In this document: piece after piece, positions 1-6,666 of the stretch
Position numbering within the stretch: the first letter of the stretch is position 1
Layout of the letters: each line of letters opens with the position of its first letter
Assembly: GCA_023433265.1 (NCBI GenBank)
Contig: JAEZDR010000121.1
Location: forward strand, 1-22,686
Reading direction: 5' to 3'
DNA length: 22,686 bases
DNA from: Bacteroidota bacterium
Lineage (GTDB): Bacteria > Bacteroidota > Bacteroidia > Chitinophagales > Chitinophagaceae
Position numbers and translations under genes: made by a program
Notes under the pieces: model-generated
Databases searched by the model: none
What the model saw: only the letters and a program-made list of their open reading frames with translations
Told to the model about the DNA's origin: nothing

Positions 1-2662
1 CACTAAGGATACTTTTCCTGATGGTTATTTCCCCCTTTTCTTCAAGTGTCCACTTTTTATTGTTTAGAACAAATGAGGAAGGCTTTAACCTAACCGATGC
101 TCCGTCGTCAAATGTTATTATCTCAGCATTTAGATCAGCATCGTCCAGTGTGTTAGTAGAACGCGTAGCCAGATGTACAAGCGAGTGATCCCTACTACTC
201 CTTATGGTGAAGTCAGTGTTCGGGAAGGCCAGTGAATCACCAACAGCCACATTTACAACAGTGCCTTTTATTGTAAGGCTATCTTCCCGCCCCTGTGCAT
301 CAATATTAGCGTTTGTAATTACATATTCATTGAAACTGAAGAAGGGAAGAGTGCCACGGAGATCGAACTCAGACCGGTTTGTATTAACACTCCCAGTGAA
401 ATGCGCATAGTTGAAACCACCAATTCTTTTATCGAGAAGGGATGCATATTTTGTAAAGTCCCGGGTGCGCAACGTAAAATCAAAGTCTTGGTTGGGCGCC
501 GCCGTTGCAGGTGGTATAAAAGAAGGATAGTACCGATTAAGCATTGACTGAACACTCCCTGGCAACTGAATGATATTGAACTTTCCCGAAACGATAACGT
601 CAAATTCATTACTTGATGCGGTTAGCATCTTAATATCGTTTTGGTAAAAAGAGCTGAGGTTAAGTGAGTCGAAGCTTATTTGGGTGGAGTCATGAACAAG
701 TACAGCGTTGAGTATTTTAGCATTGCCCAGGAACTCATCAATATTTCGTCCTGAGAAGTTAAGGTCAAATAGCCCTGTAAATCGAATCTTATCTTTTGTA
801 AAGTTCAATGCCTGCAAGTCAGATTCCACTAAGTCGCCAAGGATATTAAAGTGCGGTATTTCGTTTGTCAGGTTTATCTCAAGCTGGCTGGTAAAGTCGA
901 AGTTTAGATCATCTGCCTTCAGCTCTCCGTTGAAATATTGCTTTTGAAATGTACCGTTTACCTGGATGTTTCGGTAATTATAATCATTGAATTGAAGCTG
1001 GCTAACGTATCCTGCAAGCTGAGTTACCATAGTTGCCTTTGCGAAGCCCATTCCATCAACGGCGCCATCAAATGTAATTGTACCCAATGCAGGCTCTTTG
1101 ATAAACCTTCCGAGGTTGAACTGGCGGCTAGATATAAAACCTTTGTAAGTCGGCTGACCCTGATCCGGAAAACGCATAGAAATATTCGTAGAAAATGCTC
1201 CGAGGCCAGTGGCAACGTTTCCCTGTGCAGCAAAATTCTTTACCGTTCCTTTAAAGCTACCATTATAGCGTACTACACCTAACGATGGAAGGTCGGGCGT
1301 CTTCAGGCCTCTCATTGCGGGAACAACTACGGCCAATTCGTTGTAATTGGTTTGTATAGTTCCTTTGTCTAATTGGAAATGGGTCTTATCAATATCAGGC
1401 AACCCCTTAATCCTAATGTCGCCGGTTACGTAGCTAACGTTACCCGACTTAAGAAATACATCGTTCAGATAGAAGTTGGATACGGTACCATTAAATGTCC
1501 CTTTAATAGTGAACTCTTTGTTCCACTCTTTTAGTTCCGGGGCAAAAAAAGCTATGTCGTCGCTATGCACTTCTGACGAGCGGAACCTTGCGGACATCTT
1601 CACACTGTCCATATACTCCCGCATATCCTCATTGAAGTCTGTGAAATGCATAGCATAGTAGTTACTGACCACGCTTTTAGGAGTACGGATCAGAAGATTA
1701 CTAAACTCCATAACCTGAGGAGTAAGCCTGAACTTCGCCTTAATCTCTTTTACAGTAAAACCGCTTCGTTCCACTGTGGACAGGGCAAGGTTGGCCCTGA
1801 TTGTATCATTGATGAACGTGAAGTCTTTTACCTCCCCGTTTATCTGGTTGAACGATATAAAACGCCCATCAAAACCTGTTGAAGGCTGGCGTTCAATGAA
1901 GTTCATTTTTCCATCGGTAAGATTCGTATTAAAGAAGGAACTGTTGCTTATTTTTAAGCGGTCCAACTGCAAGCGCATCATCCCGGCGTTAAAATACATC
2001 TCCCGGGGGTCATACTTTTTCCTAACCCTCGGCGGGCGTTTGCCGTCAAATTCTTCGGTAAGAAACTGAAAGTTGTCCAGTAGAACCTCATTGATATGAA
2101 ACCGGCTTTCCACCAAATCAATTTTCCTAATGTCGGCAAGCATGCTACCCACCTTAATGGTTTGCTTCGTACCTACCCACTGGTCATCGCTCAGGAAAAT
2201 AACATTCTTTAAGTCTACTTTTTTAAATAAAAGCTGGATGGGTTTGCTCGATCTGTCCTTCGGTGTTGGAGAGGTGAAATAATCAGCAATGAACTGATAA
2301 TTCCAAACGCTGTCTATGCGGTTCTGTTTTATGACGGCATCCTCAAGTCCTATGTATTTAAGCTCTACTTTATCCTTCAGAAAAAACCAATCAGTAATCC
2401 GTAGCTTCAACTGCGCAGCGTATAAAAGCGTATCCTTCTTCTGATCGCGTACTAAAGTCTTTTCCAGGTTCAACCGGTTGAAGAAAGTAATGCTGACCTT
2501 TCCAACAGACACTTCGGTTTTTAGTTCCTTGCTAAGATGATGGGTAACTCTACCCACTATCCAGTTTTGAACGAGCTCTGTTTGCAATGCGAACCATAGC
2601 AACAGCACAATTGCAAGAAGTGCAAAAACAACTACTCTAAGTATTTTGAATAACTTCTTCAG
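1..2662 (-). CDS. TamB/AsmA-like translocation and assembly protein, N-terminal part (3' end beyond window)
   Basis: The frame is open on the minus strand from base 2668 to base 1, about 887 codons, so only the N-terminal part is seen. The protein begins KKLFKILRVVVFALLAIVLL, a basic tip followed by one hydrophobic signal-anchor. Next comes LVQNWIVGRVTHHLSKEL and VGKVSITFFNRLNLEKTLV, typical of Bacteroidota TamB/AsmA-like proteins. The rest is a long beta-rich region of repeated FNGTV, FKGTV and LRGTLP-like strands, as in the lipid-carrying beta-taco groove of this family. Family members are inner-membrane anchored, span the periplasm, and help build the outer membrane or move lipid to it. 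Full members are usually about 1500 aa or more. No ATG is available near the start: an in-frame TAA lies at 2669-2671, and CTG at 2660-2662 is the only codon giving a complete signal-anchor. The family call rests on overall pattern, not on a catalytic motif. Confidence 0.8.
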   Translation of the reverse strand, partial: MKKLFKILRVVVFALLAIVLLLWFALQTELVQNWIVGRVTHHLSKELKTEVSVGKVSITFFNRLNLEKTLVRDQKKDTLLYAAQLKLRITDWFFLKDKVELKYIGLEDAVIKQNRIDSVWNYQFIADYFTSPTPKDRSSKPIQLLFKKVDLKNVIFLSDDQWVGTKQTIKVGSMLADIRKIDLVESRFHINEVLLDNFQFLTEEFDGKRPPRVRKKYDPREMYFNAGMMRLQLDRLKISNSSFFNTNLTDGKMNFIERQPSTGFDGRFISFNQINGEVKDFTFINDTIRANLALSTVERSGFTVKEIKAKFRLTPQVMEFSNLLIRTPKSVVSNYYAMHFTDFNEDMREYMDSVKMSARFRSSEVHSDDIAFFAPELKEWNKEFTIKGTFNGTVSNFYLNDVFLKSGNVSYVTGDIRIKGLPDIDKTHFQLDKGTIQTNYNELAVVVPAMRGLKTPDLPSLGVVRYNGSFKGTVKNFAAQGNVATGLGAFSTNISMRFPDQGQPTYKGFISSRQFNLGRFIKEPALGTITFDGAVDGMGFAKATMVTQLAGYVSQLQFNDYNYRNIQVNGTFQKQYFNGELKADDLNFDFTSQLEINLTNEIPHFNILGDLVESDLQALNFTKDKIRFTGLFDLNFSGRNIDEFLGNAKILNAVLVHDSTQISFDSLNLSSFYQNDIKMLTASSNEFDVIVSGKFNIIQLPGSVQSMLNRYYPSFIPPATAAPNQDFDFTLRTRDFTKYASLLDKRIGGFNYAHFTGSVNTNRSEFDLRGTLPFFSFNEYVITNANIDAQGREDSLTIKGTVVNVAVGDSLAFPNTDFTIRSSRDHSLVHLATRSTNTLDDADLNAEIITFDDGASVRLKPSSFVLNNKKWTLEEKGEITIRKSILS

Positions 2663-2708
2663 ACCGGCTTAACTTGTGCTTTTGATTAAACGGTAAAAAT
2701 ACGTGCCA

Positions 2709-3794
2709 ATGCACAAATTAATTACTAAAGTTGCCGGTTTGAGCCCTTTGCTTATATGTCTGTTGCTCATTGATTTAGAAGCAACTTCTCAAAGTGGGCA
2801 GAAAGAAGAACGAAAGAACAATATTGGCGAATATGTATTAGTCATTCATGGTGGGGCCGGCGCAATCAGCAAATCGCGCATGGCCATTGAAAAAGAAAAG
2901 GCTTACCGTGAGGGTTTGGAAATGGCACTGGAAGCCGGAATGAAAATACTTAGATCAGGCGGATCAGCAGTTGATGCTGTAGAAGCAGCGGTTGTTGTAC
3001 TGGAAGATAACCCCCTGTTCAACGCAGGTAAAGGCGCCGTGTTTACAAACGATGGAAAAAACGAACTTGATGCTTCCATTATGGACGGCAGGAAGTTGGC
3101 AGCCGGTGCAATTGCCGGTGTTCAAACCGTCAAAAACCCTGTAAAAGCGGCAAAGATGGTGATGCAAGCAAGTGAGCATGTGATGATGATAGGAAAAGGG
3201 GCCGAAGCTTTCGCGGCCTCAAGAGGCCTTGAAATTGTCTTGCCATCTTATTTTCATACAGATGAGCGATGGAAGGGGTTGAAAACAGCTCAGCAAAAGG
3301 ATTCCTCAAAGGCAGTACTGGACAATGATCAGCAAAAGCAGGAAGCCGGGATTAGGCAGCCGCAAAATAAAGACTTTAAATATGGTACCGTAGGCGCTGT
3401 TGCGCTTGATAAACAAGGTAACCTCGCTGCAGCCACCAGCACGGGAGGTATGACTAATAAAAAATTTGGCCGGGTAGGCGATGCTCCAATCATTGGAGCA
3501 GGTACATATGCTGACAACAACAGTTGCGCTGTAAGCTGTACGGGATGGGGCGAGTATTTCATCAGGCTGGTGATGGCCAAAAGCGTAGCAGATCGCGTTA
3601 GTCTTCTTAAAATGCCTTTGGAGGATGCAGCATCTGAAATGATCATGAAACATCTGCCTGCTTTAGGCGGCGATGGTGGATTAATCGCAGTAGATAAAAA
3701 TGGAAATGTCACAATGCCATTTAATACCGAAGGAATGTACAGGGCGTACATTAAATCGTCCGGCGAGAAGCAGGTGTTGATTTACAAGGATTAA
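2709..3794 (+). CDS. iaaA: Secreted isoaspartyl peptidase / plant-type L-asparaginase (Ntn hydrolase)
   Basis: A 361-aa threonine-type Ntn hydrolase that hydrolyses isoaspartyl dipeptides and L-asparagine. The family precursor cuts itself into alpha and beta subunits just before the catalytic threonine. Here the cleavage site is KYG|TVGAVAL, making Thr227 the nucleophile. Family motifs include HGGAGAI (from His47), NPLFNAGKGAVF, LDASIMDG, TSTGGMTNKKFGRVGDAPI with the substrate-binding Arg/Asp, and TGWGEYFIR. The N-terminus (HKLITKVAGLSPLLICLLL) is a signal peptide, so the enzyme is probably periplasmic, unlike the cytoplasmic E. coli IaaA. The ATG at 2709 is preferred; an in-frame GTG at 2703 would add two residues. 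The gene is divergent from the TamB-like gene with only about 45 bp between starts, and converges on the TPR gene with overlapping stop codons. The family is certain; isoaspartyl versus asparagine preference cannot be read from sequence. Confidence 0.92.
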   Translation: MHKLITKVAGLSPLLICLLLIDLEATSQSGQKEERKNNIGEYVLVIHGGAGAISKSRMAIEKEKAYREGLEMALEAGMKILRSGGSAVDAVEAAVVVLEDNPLFNAGKGAVFTNDGKNELDASIMDGRKLAAGAIAGVQTVKNPVKAAKMVMQASEHVMMIGKGAEAFAASRGLEIVLPSYFHTDERWKGLKTAQQKDSSKAVLDNDQQKQEAGIRQPQNKDFKYGTVGAVALDKQGNLAAATSTGGMTNKKFGRVGDAPIIGAGTYADNNSCAVSCTGWGEYFIRLVMAKSVADRVSLLKMPLEDAASEMIMKHLPALGGDGGLIAVDKNGNVTMPFNTEGMYRAYIKSSGEKQVLIYKD

Positions 3795-4102
3795 CTATTT
3801 AGATCGTCATAAGCGTTTTGAAGCTCACTAAGCGCATGTTTGTCATTTAGCTTTCGAGCTTGAGCCATACCTTTTTCAAACCATTGCAAGGCTTCCTTCT
3901 CCTCTCCCAACCGTTGAACCAATAGTCCAATATGGAGGTAAGTTCCAACGTATGCCGGGTCGTCGGCTAAGAGCGCTTCGAAGGTTTGCTTTGCCTCTTG
4001 ATCGTTCCCAAGCTTTAAAAGCTCCAGGCCGAGGGCATGTCGCAGGAAACTATCGTTCGGGGTAGCTTGTAAAAATTCTTTAAGTTTTGCTATCCGGTCC
4101 AT
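3791..4102 (-). CDS. Small tetratricopeptide-repeat protein
   Basis: A 103-aa protein starting MDRIAKLKEFLQATPNDSFL. It carries about two and a half TPR helical hairpins: LRHALGLELLKLGNDQEAKQ, then YVGTYLHIGLLVQRLGEEKE and ALQWFEKGMAQARKLNDKHA. There is no signal peptide or membrane segment, so it is probably a cytoplasmic scaffold or binding protein; its partner is unknown. The ATG at 4102 is chosen over an in-frame TTG at 4126. The TTG lies in a -7-like GAACTTTG on the minus strand, and the added residues (PRRKRIK) do not look like part of the fold. The stop codon overlaps that of the convergent asparaginase gene. It is divergent from etfB, with about 100 bp between starts. No specific function is assigned. 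Confidence 0.85.
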   Translation of the reverse strand: MDRIAKLKEFLQATPNDSFLRHALGLELLKLGNDQEAKQTFEALLADDPAYVGTYLHIGLLVQRLGEEKEALQWFEKGMAQARKLNDKHALSELQNAYDDLNS

Positions 4103-4145
4103 CTTAATTCGTTTTCTTCGCGGCAAAGTTCAATAGCAAAGCAGC

Positions 4146-4153
4146 TATATTTG
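4146..4153 (+). promoter_or_regulatory. Candidate -7 box of etfB promoter
   Basis: TATATTTG matches the Bacteroidota -7 consensus TAnnTTTG exactly and lies 50 bases before the etfB ATG. No convincing -33 TTTG is found at the usual spacing, so this is a partial match only. A small hairpin, AGTTG-TTTATG-CAACT at 4159-4174, would lie in the leader. Confidence 0.35.
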
Positions 4154-4203
4154 CCAATAGTTGTTTATGCAACTGTTTGATAAAAAGATAAATAGCCACT
4201 ATT

Positions 4204-4947
4204 ATGAAAATCCTTGTTTGTATAAGTAAAACGCCAGATACCACATCAAAAATAGCCTTCAAGGATGGCAACACAAAGTTTGATGAAACCGGTGTGCAGT
4301 GGATTATTAATCCCTACGATGAATGGTATGCGCTTGTTCGTGCCATAGAATTAAAAGAAAAAGATCCGGCAACTACCATCCACCTTGTTACCGTTGGAGG
4401 CGCCGATGCTGAACCCATCATCAGGAAGGCGCTTGCACTGGGTGGTGACGAAGCTATCAGAATCAATGCAACGAGCGACGACAGCTTTTTTGTAGCAAGC
4501 CAGATAGCTGCTGTCGCAAAAGAAGGCAATTATGATATCGTATTCTGTGGAAAGGAAACCATAGATTATAATAGTTCTGTTGTGGGCGGTATGGTTGCAG
4601 AATTGCTGGATGCTCCCTTCATTTCCCTCGCTACTAAATTTGACCTAAGTGGAACTACGGCAATGGTAAGCCGTGAAATAGAAGGCGGTGAAGAGGTAGC
4701 AGAAGTTACGCTTCCATTAGTCGTGAGTTGCCAGAAAGGTGTAGCAGAACAACGAATTCCTAATATGCGCGGTATAATGGCAGCCCGCACCAAACCGTTA
4801 AAAGTGATAGAACGGGCCGCAGCAGACACGCTTACTTTAGTGGCAAGCTATGGCTTACCTCCGGCCAAGGCTGGCGTTAAACTGGTAGCCCCTGATAATG
4901 TTGGCGAACTCGTAAGGTTGCTTAGAGACGAAGCCAAAGTACTGTAA
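4204..4947 (+). CDS. etfB: Electron transfer flavoprotein subunit beta
   Basis: A 247-aa EtfB/FixA-family protein. With EtfA it forms the soluble heterodimer that accepts electrons from acyl-CoA dehydrogenases and passes them to the quinone pool through ETF:quinone oxidoreductase. Family features seen are MKILVCISKTPDT at the N-terminus, INPYDEWALVRA-like residues near 35-47, and the AMP-binding GKETIDYNSSVVGGMVAELL at about 116-135. PNMRGIMAARTKPLK lies at about 187-200, where the family has its conserved P-x-GIMxAxxKP stretch. Length is normal for the family. The ATG at 4204 is the only reasonable start. etfA follows after 41 bp on the same strand, so the two form an operon ended by the hairpin at 5970-6005. 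Confidence 0.95.
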   Translation: MKILVCISKTPDTTSKIAFKDGNTKFDETGVQWIINPYDEWYALVRAIELKEKDPATTIHLVTVGGADAEPIIRKALALGGDEAIRINATSDDSFFVASQIAAVAKEGNYDIVFCGKETIDYNSSVVGGMVAELLDAPFISLATKFDLSGTTAMVSREIEGGEEVAEVTLPLVVSCQKGVAEQRIPNMRGIMAARTKPLKVIERAAADTLTLVASYGLPPAKAGVKLVAPDNVGELVRLLRDEAKVL

Positions 4948-4988
4948 ACCACACAACATCACTTCCACCATTAAACATCACGAAAACT

Positions 4989-5951
4989 ATGTCAATACTA
5001 ATATTTGCAGACCATGCTGACGGGCACTTCAAAAAGTCTTCTTATGAAGCTTTAAGTTATGGTGCTGCGCTTGCCGCACAAATGTCCACTACCGCCGAAG
5101 CCATTGTATTAGGTACTGCAAAAGAAGACCTTGGTACGCTTGGACAATTTGGAATAGAAAAGGTGTATCACGTAAATGATGCTGCCCTGGATGTGGTAGA
5201 TAGTCAATTATACACGAAAGCCATTGCAGAAGTAGTTGCAAAAACCGGTGCGAAGATCATCGTGTTTTCGCAGAATCAGACTGGAAGGGCAGTGGCTCCG
5301 CGCGTGGCAGCAAGACTTAAAGCAGGCATAGTGCCCGGCGCAGTGTCTTTGCCCGAAACAGGTAGCGCCTTCACGGTTAAAAAGAACGTGTTCTCGGGAA
5401 AAGCTTTTGCCAATGTTACTATTACCTCTGATATTAAAGTTGTTTCTATAAATCCGAACAGTTACCCCATCAGTAAAGCGGAGAAAACAGCTTCAGTAGA
5501 AGCTTTGTCGTTGCAACTGGGAAATGCACGTACAAAGGTGGTTGCGACCAATAAGGTGAGCGGAGATGTTCCCCTTACTGAAGCAGAAGTAGTTGTAAGC
5601 GGCGGCAGAGGTTTGAAAGGACCGGAAAACTGGAATCTTGTGGAAGACTTGGCAAAAGTATTGAATGCGGGGCTTGCATGCAGCCGCCCTGTTGCTGACT
5701 CTCATTGGAGGCCTCACCATGAGCACGTGGGACAAACAGGAATTCAAATTGCCCCTAATTTGTATTTTGCATTGGGAATTTCAGGTGCTATTCAACACCT
5801 GGCAGGTGTAAACAGGAGTAAGACTATTGTTGTTATAAATAAGGATCCTGAAGCCCCTTTCTTTAAAGCTGCTGATTATGGAATTGTAGGTGATGTATTT
5901 GAAGTGGTGCCAAAGCTTACTGAAGAAATTAAGAAAGTAAAAGCTCACTAA
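4989..5951 (+). CDS. etfA: Electron transfer flavoprotein subunit alpha
   Basis: A 320-aa EtfA/FixB-family protein, the FAD-carrying partner of EtfB. The N-terminal domain (about 1-190) has the usual Rossmann-like fold shared with EtfB. The C-terminal FAD domain shows VVSGGRGLKGPENW (202-215), the FAD-contacting SRPVADSHW (232-240), HVGQTGIQIAPNLYFALGIS (246-265), GAIQHLAG (266-273) and NKDPEAPFFKAADYGIVGD (284-302). All FAD signature segments are intact. The gene ends 19 bp before a strong terminator, so the etfBA transcript probably stops there. Such ETF serves fatty-acid and branched-chain amino-acid oxidation; no dehydrogenase gene is in the window to show the electron donor. Confidence 0.96.
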   Translation: MSILIFADHADGHFKKSSYEALSYGAALAAQMSTTAEAIVLGTAKEDLGTLGQFGIEKVYHVNDAALDVVDSQLYTKAIAEVVAKTGAKIIVFSQNQTGRAVAPRVAARLKAGIVPGAVSLPETGSAFTVKKNVFSGKAFANVTITSDIKVVSINPNSYPISKAEKTASVEALSLQLGNARTKVVATNKVSGDVPLTEAEVVVSGGRGLKGPENWNLVEDLAKVLNAGLACSRPVADSHWRPHHEHVGQTGIQIAPNLYFALGISGAIQHLAGVNRSKTIVVINKDPEAPFFKAADYGIVGDVFEVVPKLTEEIKKVKAH

Positions 5952-5969
5952 TTGATCTAAGATAGCTTA

Positions 5970-6005
5970 TCGAAAGGCCGCCAAAATGGCGGCTTTTCGA
6001 TTTTT
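5970..6005 (+). terminator. Rho-independent terminator after etfA
   Basis: A 13-bp stem, TCGAAAGGCCGCC / GGCGGCTTTTCGA, pairs fully with one G-U, has a 5-base AAAAT loop and is followed by TTTTT. It lies 19 bases past the etfA stop. It also sits downstream of the convergent response-regulator gene, but the T-run favours the plus strand. Confidence 0.88.
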
Positions 6006-6039
6006 AAAATAATCCACACCGGTTAGAAGAGTACAGGCC

Positions 6040-6666
6040 TTACCTAAACTTAGCCATTATTTCTGCTTTGGAGTGAACCTTCAACTTGGAATAAACCTTT
6101 TTAATGTGGGTAGTAAGGGTGTCTACAGAAATCGAAAGTTGCCGGGCAATTTCTTTATAAGCTAAACCTTCCCGCAAGAGGTGCAACACCTCAGTTTCCC
6201 TGGCAGTTAAATTGTACTCTTCCGGATCGAAACCAGATACATGTTGCGGTTTGGAAAAGTACTGTAGCATTTTTCTTGCAATCGTTCCGTTTATTACACT
6301 CTCACCTTTATAAATCCGTCGGATGGCATCTATGATCTTCTCAGGGGGATCTTTCTTTAAAATGTAGCCTACAGCACCCGCTTTCACGGAGGCAAATATT
6401 TTTTCCTCGTCTTCAAAAACTGTGAGCATGAACACTGAAACTTCTGGAAGGACAGACTTTAAAATGGAGACGCCATTTACACCAGAGTCACCACTAAGAT
6501 CTATGTCCATTATCACAACATCGGGTACCGTCTTAAGCATCGCCTGGGTAAAGTCCTTTAGGTTGGATGCAGCATATACAACCTCCATATCGCTGTGCTG
6601 CGCCAGTAAGGCAAGAAGAGCAGCGTTATAAGCTTTATTGTCTTCGATTATAGCTATTCTTATCAC
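6040..6666 (-). CDS. NarL/FixJ-type response regulator
   Basis: A 208-aa response regulator: an N-terminal receiver domain (about 1-120) and a C-terminal LuxR-type helix-turn-helix (about 153-208). Receiver residues are E8/D9 (IAIIEDN), the phospho-acceptor D54 (VVIMDIDLSG), T82 (FMLTVFED) and K104 (GYILKKD). The output domain reads LTARETEVLHLLREGLAYKE then IARQLSISVDTLTTHIKKVY, the DNA-binding helix of the family. The start chosen is GTG at 6664-6666, overlapping the kinase TGA stop as GTGA; this gives MIRIAIIEDN, the normal receiver start and length. An in-frame ATG at 6708 would add 14 unrelated residues inside the kinase frame. It is almost surely phosphorylated by the kinase encoded just upstream. 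Target genes are unknown. Confidence 0.93.
   Translation of the reverse strand: MIRIAIIEDNKAYNAALLALLAQHSDMEVVYAASNLKDFTQAMLKTVPDVVIMDIDLSGDSGVNGVSILKSVLPEVSVFMLTVFEDEEKIFASVKAGAVGYILKKDPPEKIIDAIRRIYKGESVINGTIARKMLQYFSKPQHVSGFDPEEYNLTARETEVLHLLREGLAYKEIARQLSISVDTLTTHIKKVYSKLKVHSKAEIMAKFR

Noticed and set aside
938..2069. Plus-strand open frames opposite the TamB-like gene (938-1282, 1476-1882, 1776-2069)
   Set aside because: They are shadows of the minus-strand frame, which is open for more than 880 codons and has a signal-anchor and family-like repeats.
3306..3751. Minus-strand frames inside the asparaginase gene
   Set aside because: The plus-strand protein has all catalytic motifs through this region; the opposite frames have no recognisable content.
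4103..4126. Longer start for the TPR protein at TTG 4126
   Set aside because: The TTG falls in a likely -7 box, and the ATG at 4102 gives the usual MDRI start.
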